Notes: generated by a model not told the origin, from the sequence alone. Counted from the first letter of the stretch, positions 5,615 through 14,269 are shown. The stretch is 14,481 nt of DNA from an uncultured Eubacteriales bacterium (GCA_900542615.1 UQOG01000042.1:1-14481); one strand, 5' to 3'. A program made the numbers and translations.

Positions 5615-6082
5615 ATGCTTTGCGATTCATGCAAACAAAACGAAGCGGTGATCCACCGCATCGTGGTCATAAATGGTAAAAAATCCGAGCTGCATCTGTG
5701 CGCCCAGTGCGCCAAATCCTCCGGCGGTCTCACCTTTAAGCTGCCCACCTTCGCGGAATTGATGGACATTGCCGCCTCCGAGCCGGCGGATCAGGACGAA
5801 CCCGCCTGCGCCTGCGGCATGACCCTGTCCAAATTCCGGGAGACGGGGCTGTTGGGCTGCCCCCAATGCTATCAGACCTTCCGGGCCGCCTTGGCCCCCA
5901 TCATCGAAGGCAGCCAGGGCGGCCGCAGCCAGCATATGGGCACCCGGCCCGCCTACGGCGTCCCCGCCCAAAGCGAGCTGGATAAGCTCCGGGAAGCCCT
6001 GCGCACCGCCATTGAAAAAGAAGATTATGAGCAGGCCGCCCAGCTGCGGGATCAGATTCGGGATAGGGAGGCGAAAGCATGA
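5615..6082 (+). CDS. mcsA: McsA, zinc-binding activator of the McsB arginine kinase
   Basis: A 155-residue McsA-type protein. Family members bind zinc or other metals and activate McsB; in Bacillus the pair modulates CtsR and marks proteins for ClpCP. Cysteine pairs are C3/C6 (CDSC), C29/C32 (CAQC), C65/C67 (CAC) and C82/C85 (CPQC). The third is CxC where I would expect CxxC. The C-terminal residues 121-152 form a UVR motif (LDKLREALRTAIEKEDYEQA), a coiled helical hairpin used for contact with ClpC and McsB. The start at 5615 has a strong GGAGG site; the in-frame upstream ATG at 5504 lies inside the promoter. Its stop overlaps the mcsB start by ATGA. Confidence 0.93.
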   Translation: MLCDSCKQNEAVIHRIVVINGKKSELHLCAQCAKSSGGLTFKLPTFAELMDIAASEPADQDEPACACGMTLSKFRETGLLGCPQCYQTFRAALAPIIEGSQGGRSQHMGTRPAYGVPAQSELDKLREALRTAIEKEDYEQAAQLRDQIRDREAKA

Positions 6083-7065
6083 CCAGCATCCCCCTTACGC
6101 ATATTATCCTTAGCTGCCGGGTCCGCTTAGCCCGGAATTTTAAGGACCGCCCCTTTGTCAACAGCCAAAGCGACCAACAGGCGGACGCCATTTTGGAGCA
6201 GGTGCGGCCCCTGTTCCCCACGGAGGAGGGCTATGCCTTTTTGCCCATGGCGGAGCTTGCCCCCCTGGAACGGGCCTCCCTGGTGGAAAACCACCTCTGC
6301 AGCACCGACCTGATCGCCTCCGGCCACGGGGCCTTGATCCTCAACGGCGCCCATACCCTGGCCGTCATGCTCAACGAAGAAGACCATCTGCGCATCCAGG
6401 GCATCCTGCCGGGGCTGGACCTGCCGGGCGCCTATGCCCTTTGCCGCCAGGCGGAGGAAACCATCGCCGCCGCCCTCCCCTATGCCTTTGACCCCCAATA
6501 CGGCTACCTTACCGCCTGCCCCACCAACCTGGGCACCGGTATGCGGGCCTCCGCCATGATCCATCTGGCGGGCCTGGCCCTCACCGGCCAGGCGGAACCC
6601 CTCCTTTCCCGGATCGGAAAGTTAGGAGTGGCGGTCCGGGGCTTCTATGGGGAAGGCAGCAGCGCCCCCGGCTATATTTACCAGATCTCCAACCAGCATT
6701 CTTTGGGGATGCAGGAGCGGGAGCTCATGGAGGCCCTAACGGCGGTGATCAGCCAGTTGGCTGTCCAGGAAGCCCGGGCCAGGGCCCTGCTGCTGAATAA
6801 GCGGCCCCTGGAATTGGAGGATATGGTGGGCAGGGCCCTGGGCATATGCCGCTACGCCCGCAAGATGGATCTTGCGGAGGCCATGCAGGAGCTTTCCGCC
6901 ATCAAGCTGGGGGTCAGCCTGGGCCTGCTGCCCCTGCCCATGGAGGAGATCGACGGGCTGATCGTGGCCTGCCAGGGAGCCCAGCTTTCCTCCGTCCCCT
7001 TATCCGAGGATGAGGAATGCGCCGCCCGGGCGGACCGGCTCCGGGAAACCTTGAAAAACCTATAA
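6079..7065 (+). CDS. mcsB: McsB protein arginine kinase
   Basis: A 328-residue member of the ATP:guanido phosphotransferase family. McsB phosphorylates arginines on client proteins, and phosphoarginine serves as the degradation tag recognised by ClpC. Phosphagen-kinase landmarks are present: SCRVRLARN (12-20), the NEEDH substrate loop (99-103), the CPTN motif with reactive C147, GTGMRAS (152-158) and the ISNQHSLG stretch (203-210). It is somewhat shorter than Bacillus McsB (about 360 residues). At the C-terminus, where McsB proteins carry an RDxxRA phosphoarginine-binding motif, this one reads ECAARA (313-318), so the Arg and Asp are missing. It overlaps mcsA by four bases and lies 28 bases before clpC. 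The kinase active site looks intact; the allosteric pocket may not be. Confidence 0.93.
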   Translation: MTSIPLTHIILSCRVRLARNFKDRPFVNSQSDQQADAILEQVRPLFPTEEGYAFLPMAELAPLERASLVENHLCSTDLIASGHGALILNGAHTLAVMLNEEDHLRIQGILPGLDLPGAYALCRQAEETIAAALPYAFDPQYGYLTACPTNLGTGMRASAMIHLAGLALTGQAEPLLSRIGKLGVAVRGFYGEGSSAPGYIYQISNQHSLGMQERELMEALTAVISQLAVQEARARALLLNKRPLELEDMVGRALGICRYARKMDLAEAMQELSAIKLGVSLGLLPLPMEEIDGLIVACQGAQLSSVPLSEDEECAARADRLRETLKNL

Positions 7066-7093
7066 AATTCTATCATCGAATAGGAGCGACCAT

Positions 7094-9514
7094 ATGGACT
7101 TTATCGAACGCTTTACAGAAGGCGCCAGACGGGCCTTGGCTTTGGCCCAGGAGAGCGCCAAGGGCATGGGCCATAACTATGTGGGCAGTGAGCATTTGCT
7201 TCTCGGCCTGATCCGAGAGGGGGAAAGCGCCGCCGCCCGGGCCCTGGCCCAGCTTACCATAACGGAAAAGGATGTGACCGCCCGGGCGGACGCCCTGGTG
7301 GGACATGGGGACTATCATTTTACCGACAGCTTCGGCTATACGCCCCGCACGAAGAAGATCCTGGAGCTGAGCCTGTATGAGGCCAAGTCTCTGAAAAACA
7401 ACTACATCGGCACCGAGCATATCCTGTTGGCCATCCTGCGGGAGCGGGATTGCGTGGCCGTGCGGATCCTAGACGACCTGGGCTGCGATTTCAGCCTGCT
7501 TAGGCAGATGCTTTCCGGCACCACCGCCCAGCCCAAGGGCGCGGGCCACGATGCCGGCGACCCGGACACCCCGGTGCTGAACCAATACGGCAAGGACCTG
7601 ACCCGCCTGGCCCGGGAAGGGGAGCTGGACCCGGTGATCGGCCGGGAAAACGAGATCCAGCGGATCATCCAGATCCTCTCCCGCCGCACGAAAAACAACC
7701 CGGTGCTCATCGGCGACCCCGGCGTGGGCAAAAGCGCCATTATCGAGGGCCTGGCCCAGCGGATCGCCAGCGGCAACATTCCGGAGCTGTTGAAGAACAA
7801 GCGGGTGGTTACCCTGGATCTTGGCGGTATGCTGGCGGGCACCAAATACCGGGGCGAATTTGAGGAGCGGATCAAAAACGCCATTGACGAGCTGAAAAAA
7901 AGCGGCCGCACCATCCTGTTTATCGACGAGCTGCATACCATCGTGGGCGCGGGGGCTTCGGAGGGTAGCATCGACGCCTCCAACATCCTCAAGCCCGCCC
8001 TGGCCCGGGGGGAGATCCAGGTGGTGGGAGCCACCACCCTGGATGAATACCGGCGCTATATCGAAAAGGACGCGGCTTTGGAGCGCCGCTTCCAGCCGGT
8101 GACCGTCGGGGAGCCCAGCCGGGAGGAGGCGGTCCAGATCCTCTTTGGCCTGCGGGACCGGTATGAGGCCCACCATAAGGCCACCATCACCGACGAGGCC
8201 ATCCGGGCCGCGGTGGAGCTTTCGGACCGGTATATTTCCGACCGGTACCTGCCGGATAAGGCCATCGACCTGATGGACGAAGCCGCCAGCCGGGTGCGGT
8301 TGGCCACCTATATTTCCCCGCCGGACATGAAGGCCCTGGAGGATAAGCTCAACGCCCTGCTCCAGGAAAAGGAAGAGGCGGTCAACAACCAGAACTTTGA
8401 GCGGGCAGCCGCCATCCGGGATGCGGAACATACCCTGCGCAAGCAGATGCAGGACAAAAAGGAAGAATGGGAGCGGGCCCGGGAAAACAGCCAATGCACC
8501 GTAACGGAAAACGACATCGCGGAGGTGGTCAACGCCTGGACAGGCATTCCGGTAAAGCAGCTCACCGAGGATGAAAGCGAAAAGCTGCTGCACCTGGAGG
8601 AAGCCCTTCACAAGCGGGTAGTGGGCCAGGAGGAAGCCATCAGCGCCGTATCCAGGGCCATCCGCCGGGCGCGGGCCGGTTTGAAGGACCCCAAGCGCCC
8701 CATCGGGAGCTATATCTTCCTGGGGCCCACCGGCGTGGGCAAGACCGAGCTTTCCAAGGCCCTGGCGGAGGTTATGTTTGCGGATGAGGACGCCATGATC
8801 CGCCTGGATATGAGCGAATACATGGAGCCCCACAGCGTCAGCAAGCTAATGGGTTCCCCCCCGGGCTATGTGGGCTACGACGACGGCGGGCAATTGACCG
8901 AGCGGGTCCGGCGCAAGCCCTATTGCGTCATCCTGCTGGATGAGATCGAAAAGGCCCATCCGGATGTGTTCAACACCCTGTTGCAGGTGCTGGAGGATGG
9001 ACGGCTCACGGACTCCAAGGGCCGGACGGTGGATTTCCGCAATACCATCATCATCATGACCTCCAACGTGGGGGCCAACCGGGTGGGCAAGGCCCGGGCC
9101 ATCGGCTTTGGGGCGGAATCCCCCGCCCTCACCTATGAGCGGATGCGGGAAGGGATGCTGGAGGAGCTCAAACGCACTTTCCGGCCGGAATTCCTCAACC
9201 GGGTGGATGAGATCATCATCTTCCATCAGCTGGAGCAGGACCAGACCCTGCAGATTGTAAACATGATGCTCCGGGGCGTGGTGGAACGGCTGCGGGAGCG
9301 GAGCATCGACCTGACGGTCTCCCCGGAGGCTGCCGCCCACCTTGCCAGCGACGGCTTTGACCCCGTGTATGGGGCGCGGCCTTTGCGCCGGGCCATTCAG
9401 CACCAGGTGGAGGATAGCCTGAGCGAGGAGGTGCTTTCCGGCCGCATCCGCCTGGGCGACCGGGTGGAATGCTACCTGGACGACGGGAAGCTGGCCTTCC
9501 GCAAGGCGCAATGA
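7094..9514 (+). CDS. clpC: ClpC, AAA+ unfoldase subunit of the Clp protease
   Basis: An 806-residue Hsp100 ATPase that unfolds substrates and threads them into ClpP. An N-terminal double-repeat domain (about 1-145) binds adaptors and phosphoarginine. D1 has Walker A GDPGVGKS (207-214) and Walker B DE at 278-279. A middle coiled-coil domain with a UVR-like helix (about 415-455) marks ClpC rather than ClpA or ClpB. D2 has Walker A GPTGVGKT (544-551) and Walker B DE at 616-617. IGF at 670-672 is the ClpP-docking tripeptide, so a partner ClpP, not in this window, is expected. The start at 7094 follows AGGAG. It closes the mcsA-mcsB-clpC operon and ends just before a terminator-rich gap. Length is normal. 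Confidence 0.97.
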   Translation: MDFIERFTEGARRALALAQESAKGMGHNYVGSEHLLLGLIREGESAAARALAQLTITEKDVTARADALVGHGDYHFTDSFGYTPRTKKILELSLYEAKSLKNNYIGTEHILLAILRERDCVAVRILDDLGCDFSLLRQMLSGTTAQPKGAGHDAGDPDTPVLNQYGKDLTRLAREGELDPVIGRENEIQRIIQILSRRTKNNPVLIGDPGVGKSAIIEGLAQRIASGNIPELLKNKRVVTLDLGGMLAGTKYRGEFEERIKNAIDELKKSGRTILFIDELHTIVGAGASEGSIDASNILKPALARGEIQVVGATTLDEYRRYIEKDAALERRFQPVTVGEPSREEAVQILFGLRDRYEAHHKATITDEAIRAAVELSDRYISDRYLPDKAIDLMDEAASRVRLATYISPPDMKALEDKLNALLQEKEEAVNNQNFERAAAIRDAEHTLRKQMQDKKEEWERARENSQCTVTENDIAEVVNAWTGIPVKQLTEDESEKLLHLEEALHKRVVGQEEAISAVSRAIRRARAGLKDPKRPIGSYIFLGPTGVGKTELSKALAEVMFADEDAMIRLDMSEYMEPHSVSKLMGSPPGYVGYDDGGQLTERVRRKPYCVILLDEIEKAHPDVFNTLLQVLEDGRLTDSKGRTVDFRNTIIIMTSNVGANRVGKARAIGFGAESPALTYERMREGMLEELKRTFRPEFLNRVDEIIIFHQLEQDQTLQIVNMMLRGVVERLRERSIDLTVSPEAAAHLASDGFDPVYGARPLRRAIQHQVEDSLSEEVLSGRIRLGDRVECYLDDGKLAFRKAQ

Positions 9515-9542
9515 TCCAACAAACCGCCTAATGGAAATCCGT

Positions 9543-9836
9543 CGGGCGCGCCCACGGGGTGCGCCCCAGGCCGTTGAAAAAGTGGCAATGCGCCACTTTT
9601 TCGAGGTTTTCATAGCTCCCCTTGCGCCTACGGCGCGGCCAGGGAGCTATGCAGGGAAACGATTGCTGCGCAAGGCTTTTTGCGGATTTGCCGTACACCT
9701 CCCAGGGGGCCTTCTCTTGTCCCTTCGGGACAATTCACCTTGTGCCGCCAAATCCGATGAAAGCCGAAAAGGGCCGCGATCTTCCATTCGCCAGAGGTTT
9801 CTCGACAAGCTGGGGCGCGCCCATGGGGCGCGCCCG
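9543..9836. mobile_element. MITE-like element with imperfect inverted ends
   Basis: The left end (CGGGCGCGCCC from 9543, then a second palindrome arm, CAG and GTTGAAAAA) and the reverse complement of the right end (CGGGCGCGCCC, second arm, CAG and GTCGAGAAA) agree at about 30 of the first 40 positions by my hand alignment. Each end is itself a palindrome, so part of the agreement is built in, but the CAG/GTTGA part lies beyond it. The interior carries several small hairpins and no transposase. I see no clear target-site duplication. It could be a miniature inverted-repeat element, or a pair of terminator modules facing each other. Confidence 0.45.
9574..9619. repeat. Dispersed hairpin repeat, copy 2 (inverted), clpC terminator
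   Basis: GAAAAAGTGGC (9576-9586) pairs with GCCACTTTTTC (9592-9602) around loop AATGC. The five T at the 3' side make this the best terminator for clpC, about 60 bases past its stop. Positions 9589-9619, read on the minus strand, are identical to bases 1-31 of the window. The neighbouring minus-strand order (spacer with GGCCTG, then a second GC hairpin at 9544-9566) repeats the layout seen at 1-79. Confidence 0.8.
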
Positions 9837-9842
9837 TTTTTT
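9813..9842 (+). terminator. Rho-independent terminator
   Basis: A perfect 10-bp stem, GGGCGCGCCC (9813-9822) with GGGCGCGCCC (9826-9835), a 3-base loop, then G and six T (9837-9842). The sequence is self-complementary, so both arms read the same. It is a strong terminator on the plus strand, with no gene of its own directly upstream; it may belong to the repeat element. Confidence 0.75.
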
Positions 9843-10067
9843 GCCCCTGCGCCATGCTTCCGGGGGCCGTCTTCGGGCCCGCTTTGCGGCGGCAACGCCT
9901 GCACCGGACAAAGCGCCCTGCAGGGTTTGCCCCGCCAAAGCCCCCGATATACCGGGCCCCTTCGCCGCCCAGCGTTCCCGCCAGGCCGGGAGGGACGATT
10001 TCCCCCCTTGGTTTACCATTATTCACAAATTATTTATACACACATCAACACAAAAAGGGCGAAACGT

Positions 10068-10075
10068 GTTACAAT
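10068..10075 (+). promoter_or_regulatory. Extended -10 promoter of the amidase gene
   Basis: TGTTACAAT (TG at 10067-10068, TACAAT at 10070-10075) at the end of an AT-rich stretch, with no good -35. Transcription would start near 10080-10081, only two or three bases before the first ATG at 10083. An alternative further upstream, TTGGTT (10008-10013) with TATTTA (10031-10036), is weaker. Confidence 0.5.
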
Positions 10076-10082
10076 CTATAGC

Positions 10083-11051
10083 ATGGAACGATGTATGCAA
10101 AAATGGATTGGCCTACTGGCCTTCATAGGGATCCTGATCCTCTCCCAGCCTGCCATGGCGTTGCCCCAGGGCATTTTGGAGGTGGGGGATTATGGCAGCC
10201 AGGTGGCTGATTTGCAGCAGGAGCTTTCCGACCTGGGGTTTTACCAGGGGGAGATCAGCGGGACCTTCTCCACGGATACCCGGGATGCGCTGATTGCCCT
10301 GCAAAAGGTGTTGGGCGTTGAGGTGGACGGCACCTATGGCCCGGAAACCGCCAGCGCCTATGCCGCCGCCCTGGCGGACGGCATTCTGACAAAGCCTGCC
10401 GCCCAAGACGCTGCCGCGCCCTTACAAGGGAAGGTGATCGGGATCGATCCGGGCCACCAAACCGACGAGGATACCGGCCTGGAACCCTTGCTGCCGGATA
10501 GCGAGCGCACCAAGCCCCGCATGACCAAGGGCGCCGTGGGGGTCAAGACCGGCGTGTCCGAATGCCAGATCAACCTTGCCATTGGCCTGAAGCTCAAGTC
10601 CATGCTGGAAGCGGGCGGCGCATCCGTCGTCATGACCCGCACCACCAATGACGTTAATATTTCCAATATCGAGCGGGCCCAGCTCATGAACCAGAACCAG
10701 GTGGATTGCTGGGTGCGGCTCCATTGCGACGCTTCCTCCTCGGAGCGGACCTGCGGCGCCCACGGCCTGATCCCCTCCCGGGCCTACAATGCGGATATCT
10801 ATGCGGATAGCCTCCGCCTGGCCAAGCTGGTGATGGCCAGCTTTTGCGACGCCACAGGGGCGGCGGATGGCGGCATCACGGCCTTGATGGATCAAACCGG
10901 CTTCAATTGGTCGGATTCCCCTGTCATCGCCGTGGAGATGGGCTATCTTTCCAATGCCGAGGACGATGTGCGCCTGGGATTGGATTCCTATCAAATCGCC
11001 TGTGCCACTGGCATCTACAATGGCATCGTCTCCTATTTTCAGCAAGACTGA
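10083..11051 (+). CDS. Secreted N-acetylmuramoyl-L-alanine amidase with PG-binding domain
   Basis: A 322-residue exported cell-wall hydrolase. Residues 1-26 are a signal peptide (hydrophobic core, cleavage near AMA). Residues about 30-95 are a PG_binding_1 domain (GSQVADLQQELSDLGFY, then DGTYGPET). Residues about 117-318 are an amidase_3 domain that cuts the bond between MurNAc and L-Ala. Likely zinc ligands are H125 (IDPGHQ), E160 (VSECQINL) and H214 (RLHCDAS), with catalytic E285 in VEMGYLSN. The ATG at 10083 or the one at 10095 (MQKW) could be the start. Neither has a good ribosome site, and the promoter position would make the first nearly leaderless. The open frame upstream to 9531 is spurious, as it crosses terminators and the promoter. 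The lipoprotein gene follows after 12 bases. Confidence 0.9.
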   Translation: MERCMQKWIGLLAFIGILILSQPAMALPQGILEVGDYGSQVADLQQELSDLGFYQGEISGTFSTDTRDALIALQKVLGVEVDGTYGPETASAYAAALADGILTKPAAQDAAAPLQGKVIGIDPGHQTDEDTGLEPLLPDSERTKPRMTKGAVGVKTGVSECQINLAIGLKLKSMLEAGGASVVMTRTTNDVNISNIERAQLMNQNQVDCWVRLHCDASSSERTCGAHGLIPSRAYNADIYADSLRLAKLVMASFCDATGAADGGITALMDQTGFNWSDSPVIAVEMGYLSNAEDDVRLGLDSYQIACATGIYNGIVSYFQQD

Positions 11052-11063
11052 GGTGGTTTTCCC

Positions 11064-11861
11064 ATGCTTCGCAGCGTAACCCGGCCCTTCCTTCTGGCAC
11101 TCCTGTCGGCGTGCCTGTTTTTTTGCGGCTGCTCCCTTTTCCAGCCCGCCCAGGGTCCTGCGCCGGCCGCCACCCCCTCCGCCTCGCCTGCCTCCCTCCC
11201 TACGCCTTCCCCTACCCCCAGGATCGGCAATCCGGTATGGATCTTTTATCAGGATCTGTATGACGCCATCGATCCCCCTTTGAACCAGCTGCATGAAGCC
11301 CTGGCCGCCGGCTCGATTCAATCGGCGGACGCAGCCGGCGTTTCCGCCTGCCTGGAGGGGGAGCTGCTCCTTTCCGCCCTGGAGGCCCGCATGACCGAGG
11401 GGATGATGACCTTTGGCCTGCTGCTGCGCTCGGATTCCAGCAGCGATACCGACCCCTATGCCAGCTATTCCTCCTCCGTGGAGGGGGCGTTCCAGGGCTC
11501 TGGTTCCATCCAATATTCCGGCAGCACCGGGGCGTTGTCCTTCCTGCTTACGGATGGGACGCAGCTTTCCGGCGCCCTTACCGCCTACCGGCTGCGCTAT
11601 GCGGCCACCCTTCCCGATGCGGAATCCCCCGCATATCAACTTCTGCTTCTGCGGGCGCCCCAGGGCTGGGTGGTGCGGCTGGAGGAAAACGATGGCCAGA
11701 TTCTAACGCTTCGCTGGGATGGCGCAACCCTGGGGCTGTACGACATGACCGGCGCCCCCCCGGAAAGCAATGCAGCGGGGTTCCTCACCTTTCACAACGC
11801 TGTGGACGGCTATACCCGCTGCTGGGAATGGGGTGATGGCGCCCTCCACCTGGAGCCATAA
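11064..11861 (+). CDS. Predicted lipoprotein of unknown function
   Basis: A 265-residue protein with a basic N-terminus, a hydrophobic core and a lipobox ending at C23 (FFCGC). A Pro/Ala/Ser/Thr-rich linker (about 27-52) leads to a folded region without a domain that I recognise. Residues about 54-110 look helical, and the rest is rich in aromatic residues and short beta-type segments. The start is weakly supported: GAGGTGG precedes it (GAGGTGGTTTTCCC, then ATG). It lies 12 bases behind the amidase gene and shares a terminator with it, so the two are probably co-transcribed. A role at the cell surface beside the amidase is inferred from position only. Confidence 0.8.
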   Translation: MLRSVTRPFLLALLSACLFFCGCSLFQPAQGPAPAATPSASPASLPTPSPTPRIGNPVWIFYQDLYDAIDPPLNQLHEALAAGSIQSADAAGVSACLEGELLLSALEARMTEGMMTFGLLLRSDSSSDTDPYASYSSSVEGAFQGSGSIQYSGSTGALSFLLTDGTQLSGALTAYRLRYAATLPDAESPAYQLLLLRAPQGWVVRLEENDGQILTLRWDGATLGLYDMTGAPPESNAAGFLTFHNAVDGYTRCWEWGDGALHLEP

Positions 11862-11874
11862 ATCAACCGCTGCG

Positions 11875-11920
11875 AAAAAGGGAATGGGAAAGCTGAATTT
11901 GGCTTTCCCATTCCCTTTTT
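11875..11920. terminator. Strong bidirectional terminator between the lipoprotein gene and mrp
   Basis: A perfect 19-bp stem (11875-11893 with 11902-11920), an 8-base loop (TGAATTTG), five A at one end and five T at the other. It serves the amidase-lipoprotein transcript (plus) and the mrp transcript (minus), which converge here. Confidence 0.92.
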
Positions 11921-11941
11921 AATGATGTGTATCCCCCTGTT

Positions 11942-12766
<825 letters not shown>

Positions 12767-12820
12767 GGGATACTTCCTCTCTGTTGCCGTGATAAAAGGG
12801 CCGTGGGCCCCTTGCCAACT

Positions 12821-12849
12821 ATTATACCCCCAGACCAATGCCTCGTCAA
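12821..12849 (-). promoter_or_regulatory. Promoter of mrp
   Basis: On the minus strand: -35 TTGACG (12844-12849), a spacer of exactly 17 and a consensus -10 TATAAT (12821-12826). It is the best sigma-A promoter in the window. An A-rich tract (complement of 12863-12869) just upstream could act as an UP element. Confidence 0.85.
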
Positions 12850-12930
12850 AGGGCTTGCCACATTTTTTTCACCTTTCGGCCTAATGATGGCGCAATCCTG
12901 ATGTTGTGATTTCAAATTTACGTACTACAC

Positions 12931-12936
12931 TATACT
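12931..12936 (+). promoter_or_regulatory. -10 box of the htrA promoter
   Basis: TATACT lies 25 bases before the htrA start codon. The hexamer at ideal spacing (GATTTC, 12908-12913) is a poor -35, so an activator or an alternative sigma factor may take part. The gene has a good AAAGGAG ribosome site near 12946-12952. Confidence 0.5.
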
Positions 12937-12961
12937 CATCAAATGAAAGGAGCAATCCATC

Positions 12962-14269
12962 ATGGAATACAACCAGAATAATTGGAACACAAATAATTCC
13001 AGCGGCAGCTATAGCGCCCAGGATGGTTATAATAACGACCGGCAACCCGATCGTCGGCCTCATAAAGGCGTTACGCTTGCCCAAATGATCGCCTGTCTGT
13101 TGGTGATGGCTGTGCTCAGCAGCGGCCTTACCGCCCTCTTCCTCAACAAAAGCGACAATACAGCCAGCGATTCTGCCGCAGCTTCCCAGGACAACACCAT
13201 CGTAGTGGATGAATCCAAATCCACCGCCGAGGACAGCGCCCAGAACCAGCCGGCAGATACCACCCCGCCTTCTGAAAACCTGCAGGTATCCACCGCTACC
13301 ACCCTGTCCCCCTCCATCACCTCCAGCGTAATCCAGAGCAGCATGTCCAGCGTAGTAGGCATCTATCTGAGCGCTACCACCATCAACTACACCGGCGCCT
13401 CTGAAGAGGAGGATCTTGGCAGCGGCAGCGGCGTGATCATCACCTCCGACGGCTATATCGTCACCAATAACCATGTGGTGGAAGGCGGCCAGAACATCCG
13501 GGTATGCCTCCAGGATGGCACGGAATATGAAGCGACCCTGATCGGTACGGACTCCTATTCCGATCTGGCGGTGATCAAAATCAACGCCACCGGCCTGCCG
13601 GCTGCTACGCTGGGCACTTCCAGCAGCATGACCGTCGGCGATCCGGTATTCGCCGTAGGCAATCCCCTCGGCGTACTCTCCAGCAGCGTGAGCCAGGGTA
13701 TCATCAGCGGCCTGGATCGTACCATCAATGTGGATGGCCACAACATGACCCTGATGCAGACCGACGCGGCGGTCAACCCGGGCAACTCCGGCGGCGGCCT
13801 CTTTAACGCCAACGGCGAGCTCATCGGCATCGTAAACGCCAAGAGCTACGGCCTGGATGTGGAAGGCATCGGCTTCGCCATTCCCATGGATACGGCTAAA
13901 CCCATCATGATGGATCTGATCGACCTGGGTTATGTGACCGGCCGGCCTTATCTGGGGATTAGCATGCAGGATGTGGCCCTTCGCTTCGGCAGCGGCTATT
14001 CCTCCAATCCCTTCTCCACCTTCCCCTTTGGCGGCAGCTATGTGACCGGGGTGCAGGTGGTTGCCGTTGAGGAAGGCAGCCCCGCCCAAAACGGCGGCAT
14101 CCAGGTAAACGATGTCATCGTGGGCCTCAACGACGAGGAAGTTAGCGGCACCAGCCAACTTTCCGCCCTGCTCTATGAATATAATGTGGGCGATACGGTA
14201 ACAATATCCGTATTGAGAGGCAACGAAACCCAGAAGCTTACCGTTACCCTGGGTTCCCGGGACGCCTAG
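12962..14269 (+). CDS. htrA: HtrA/DegP-type membrane-anchored serine protease
   Basis: A 435-residue S1C-family protease. An Asn-rich, hydrophilic cytoplasmic N-terminus (1-38) precedes one transmembrane segment (about 38-61) and a Ser/Thr/Asp-rich linker (62-125). The trypsin-like domain (about 125-325) has catalytic residues H171 (TNNHVVEGG), D201 (SDLAVIKI) and S276 (NPGNSGGGLF). A single PDZ domain follows (about 328-432), with LGISMQDV as its start. Such enzymes degrade or refold damaged proteins outside the membrane under envelope stress. The start has an AAAGGAG site and a -10 box nearby. No two-component system or other regulator is adjacent. Its codon use is less GC-skewed than that of clpC (more CAATAA-type codons at the 5' end). 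Confidence 0.95.
   Translation: MEYNQNNWNTNNSSGSYSAQDGYNNDRQPDRRPHKGVTLAQMIACLLVMAVLSSGLTALFLNKSDNTASDSAAASQDNTIVVDESKSTAEDSAQNQPADTTPPSENLQVSTATTLSPSITSSVIQSSMSSVVGIYLSATTINYTGASEEEDLGSGSGVIITSDGYIVTNNHVVEGGQNIRVCLQDGTEYEATLIGTDSYSDLAVIKINATGLPAATLGTSSSMTVGDPVFAVGNPLGVLSSSVSQGIISGLDRTINVDGHNMTLMQTDAAVNPGNSGGGLFNANGELIGIVNAKSYGLDVEGIGFAIPMDTAKPIMMDLIDLGYVTGRPYLGISMQDVALRFGSGYSSNPFSTFPFGGSYVTGVQVVAVEEGSPAQNGGIQVNDVIVGLNDEEVSGTSQLSALLYEYNVGDTVTISVLRGNETQKLTVTLGSRDA

Larger units (their letters stand above)
9515..10082. other. 568-base non-coding gap between clpC and the amidase gene
   Basis: This stretch is GC-rich up to about 10010, then turns abruptly AT-rich up to the amidase promoter. It holds the clpC terminator, a bounded hairpin-rich element (9543-9836) and several further GC palindromes (for example near 9858-9880 and CCCTGCAGGG near 9929). 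Open frames exist on both strands, but they follow from low stop-codon density in GC-rich DNA. They have no ribosome sites or domain features and overlap one another, so I call no gene here. Confidence 0.75.

Noticed and set aside
7469..8833. 454-codon open frame antisense to clpC
   Set aside because: It lies wholly opposite a confidently identified clpC gene and has the His/Gly/Leu-rich composition of a codon-bias shadow, with no domain or ribosome site.
9531..10082. Long upstream extension of the amidase reading frame, and overlapping open frames on both strands
   Set aside because: They cross terminators, a repeat copy and the amidase promoter, the signal peptide begins only at 10083 or 10095, and there are no ribosome sites or domains.
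12881..14158. 425-codon open frame antisense to htrA
   Set aside because: A mirror of the strongly biased htrA codons; the composition is Ala/Gly/His-rich and it has no recognisable motif.
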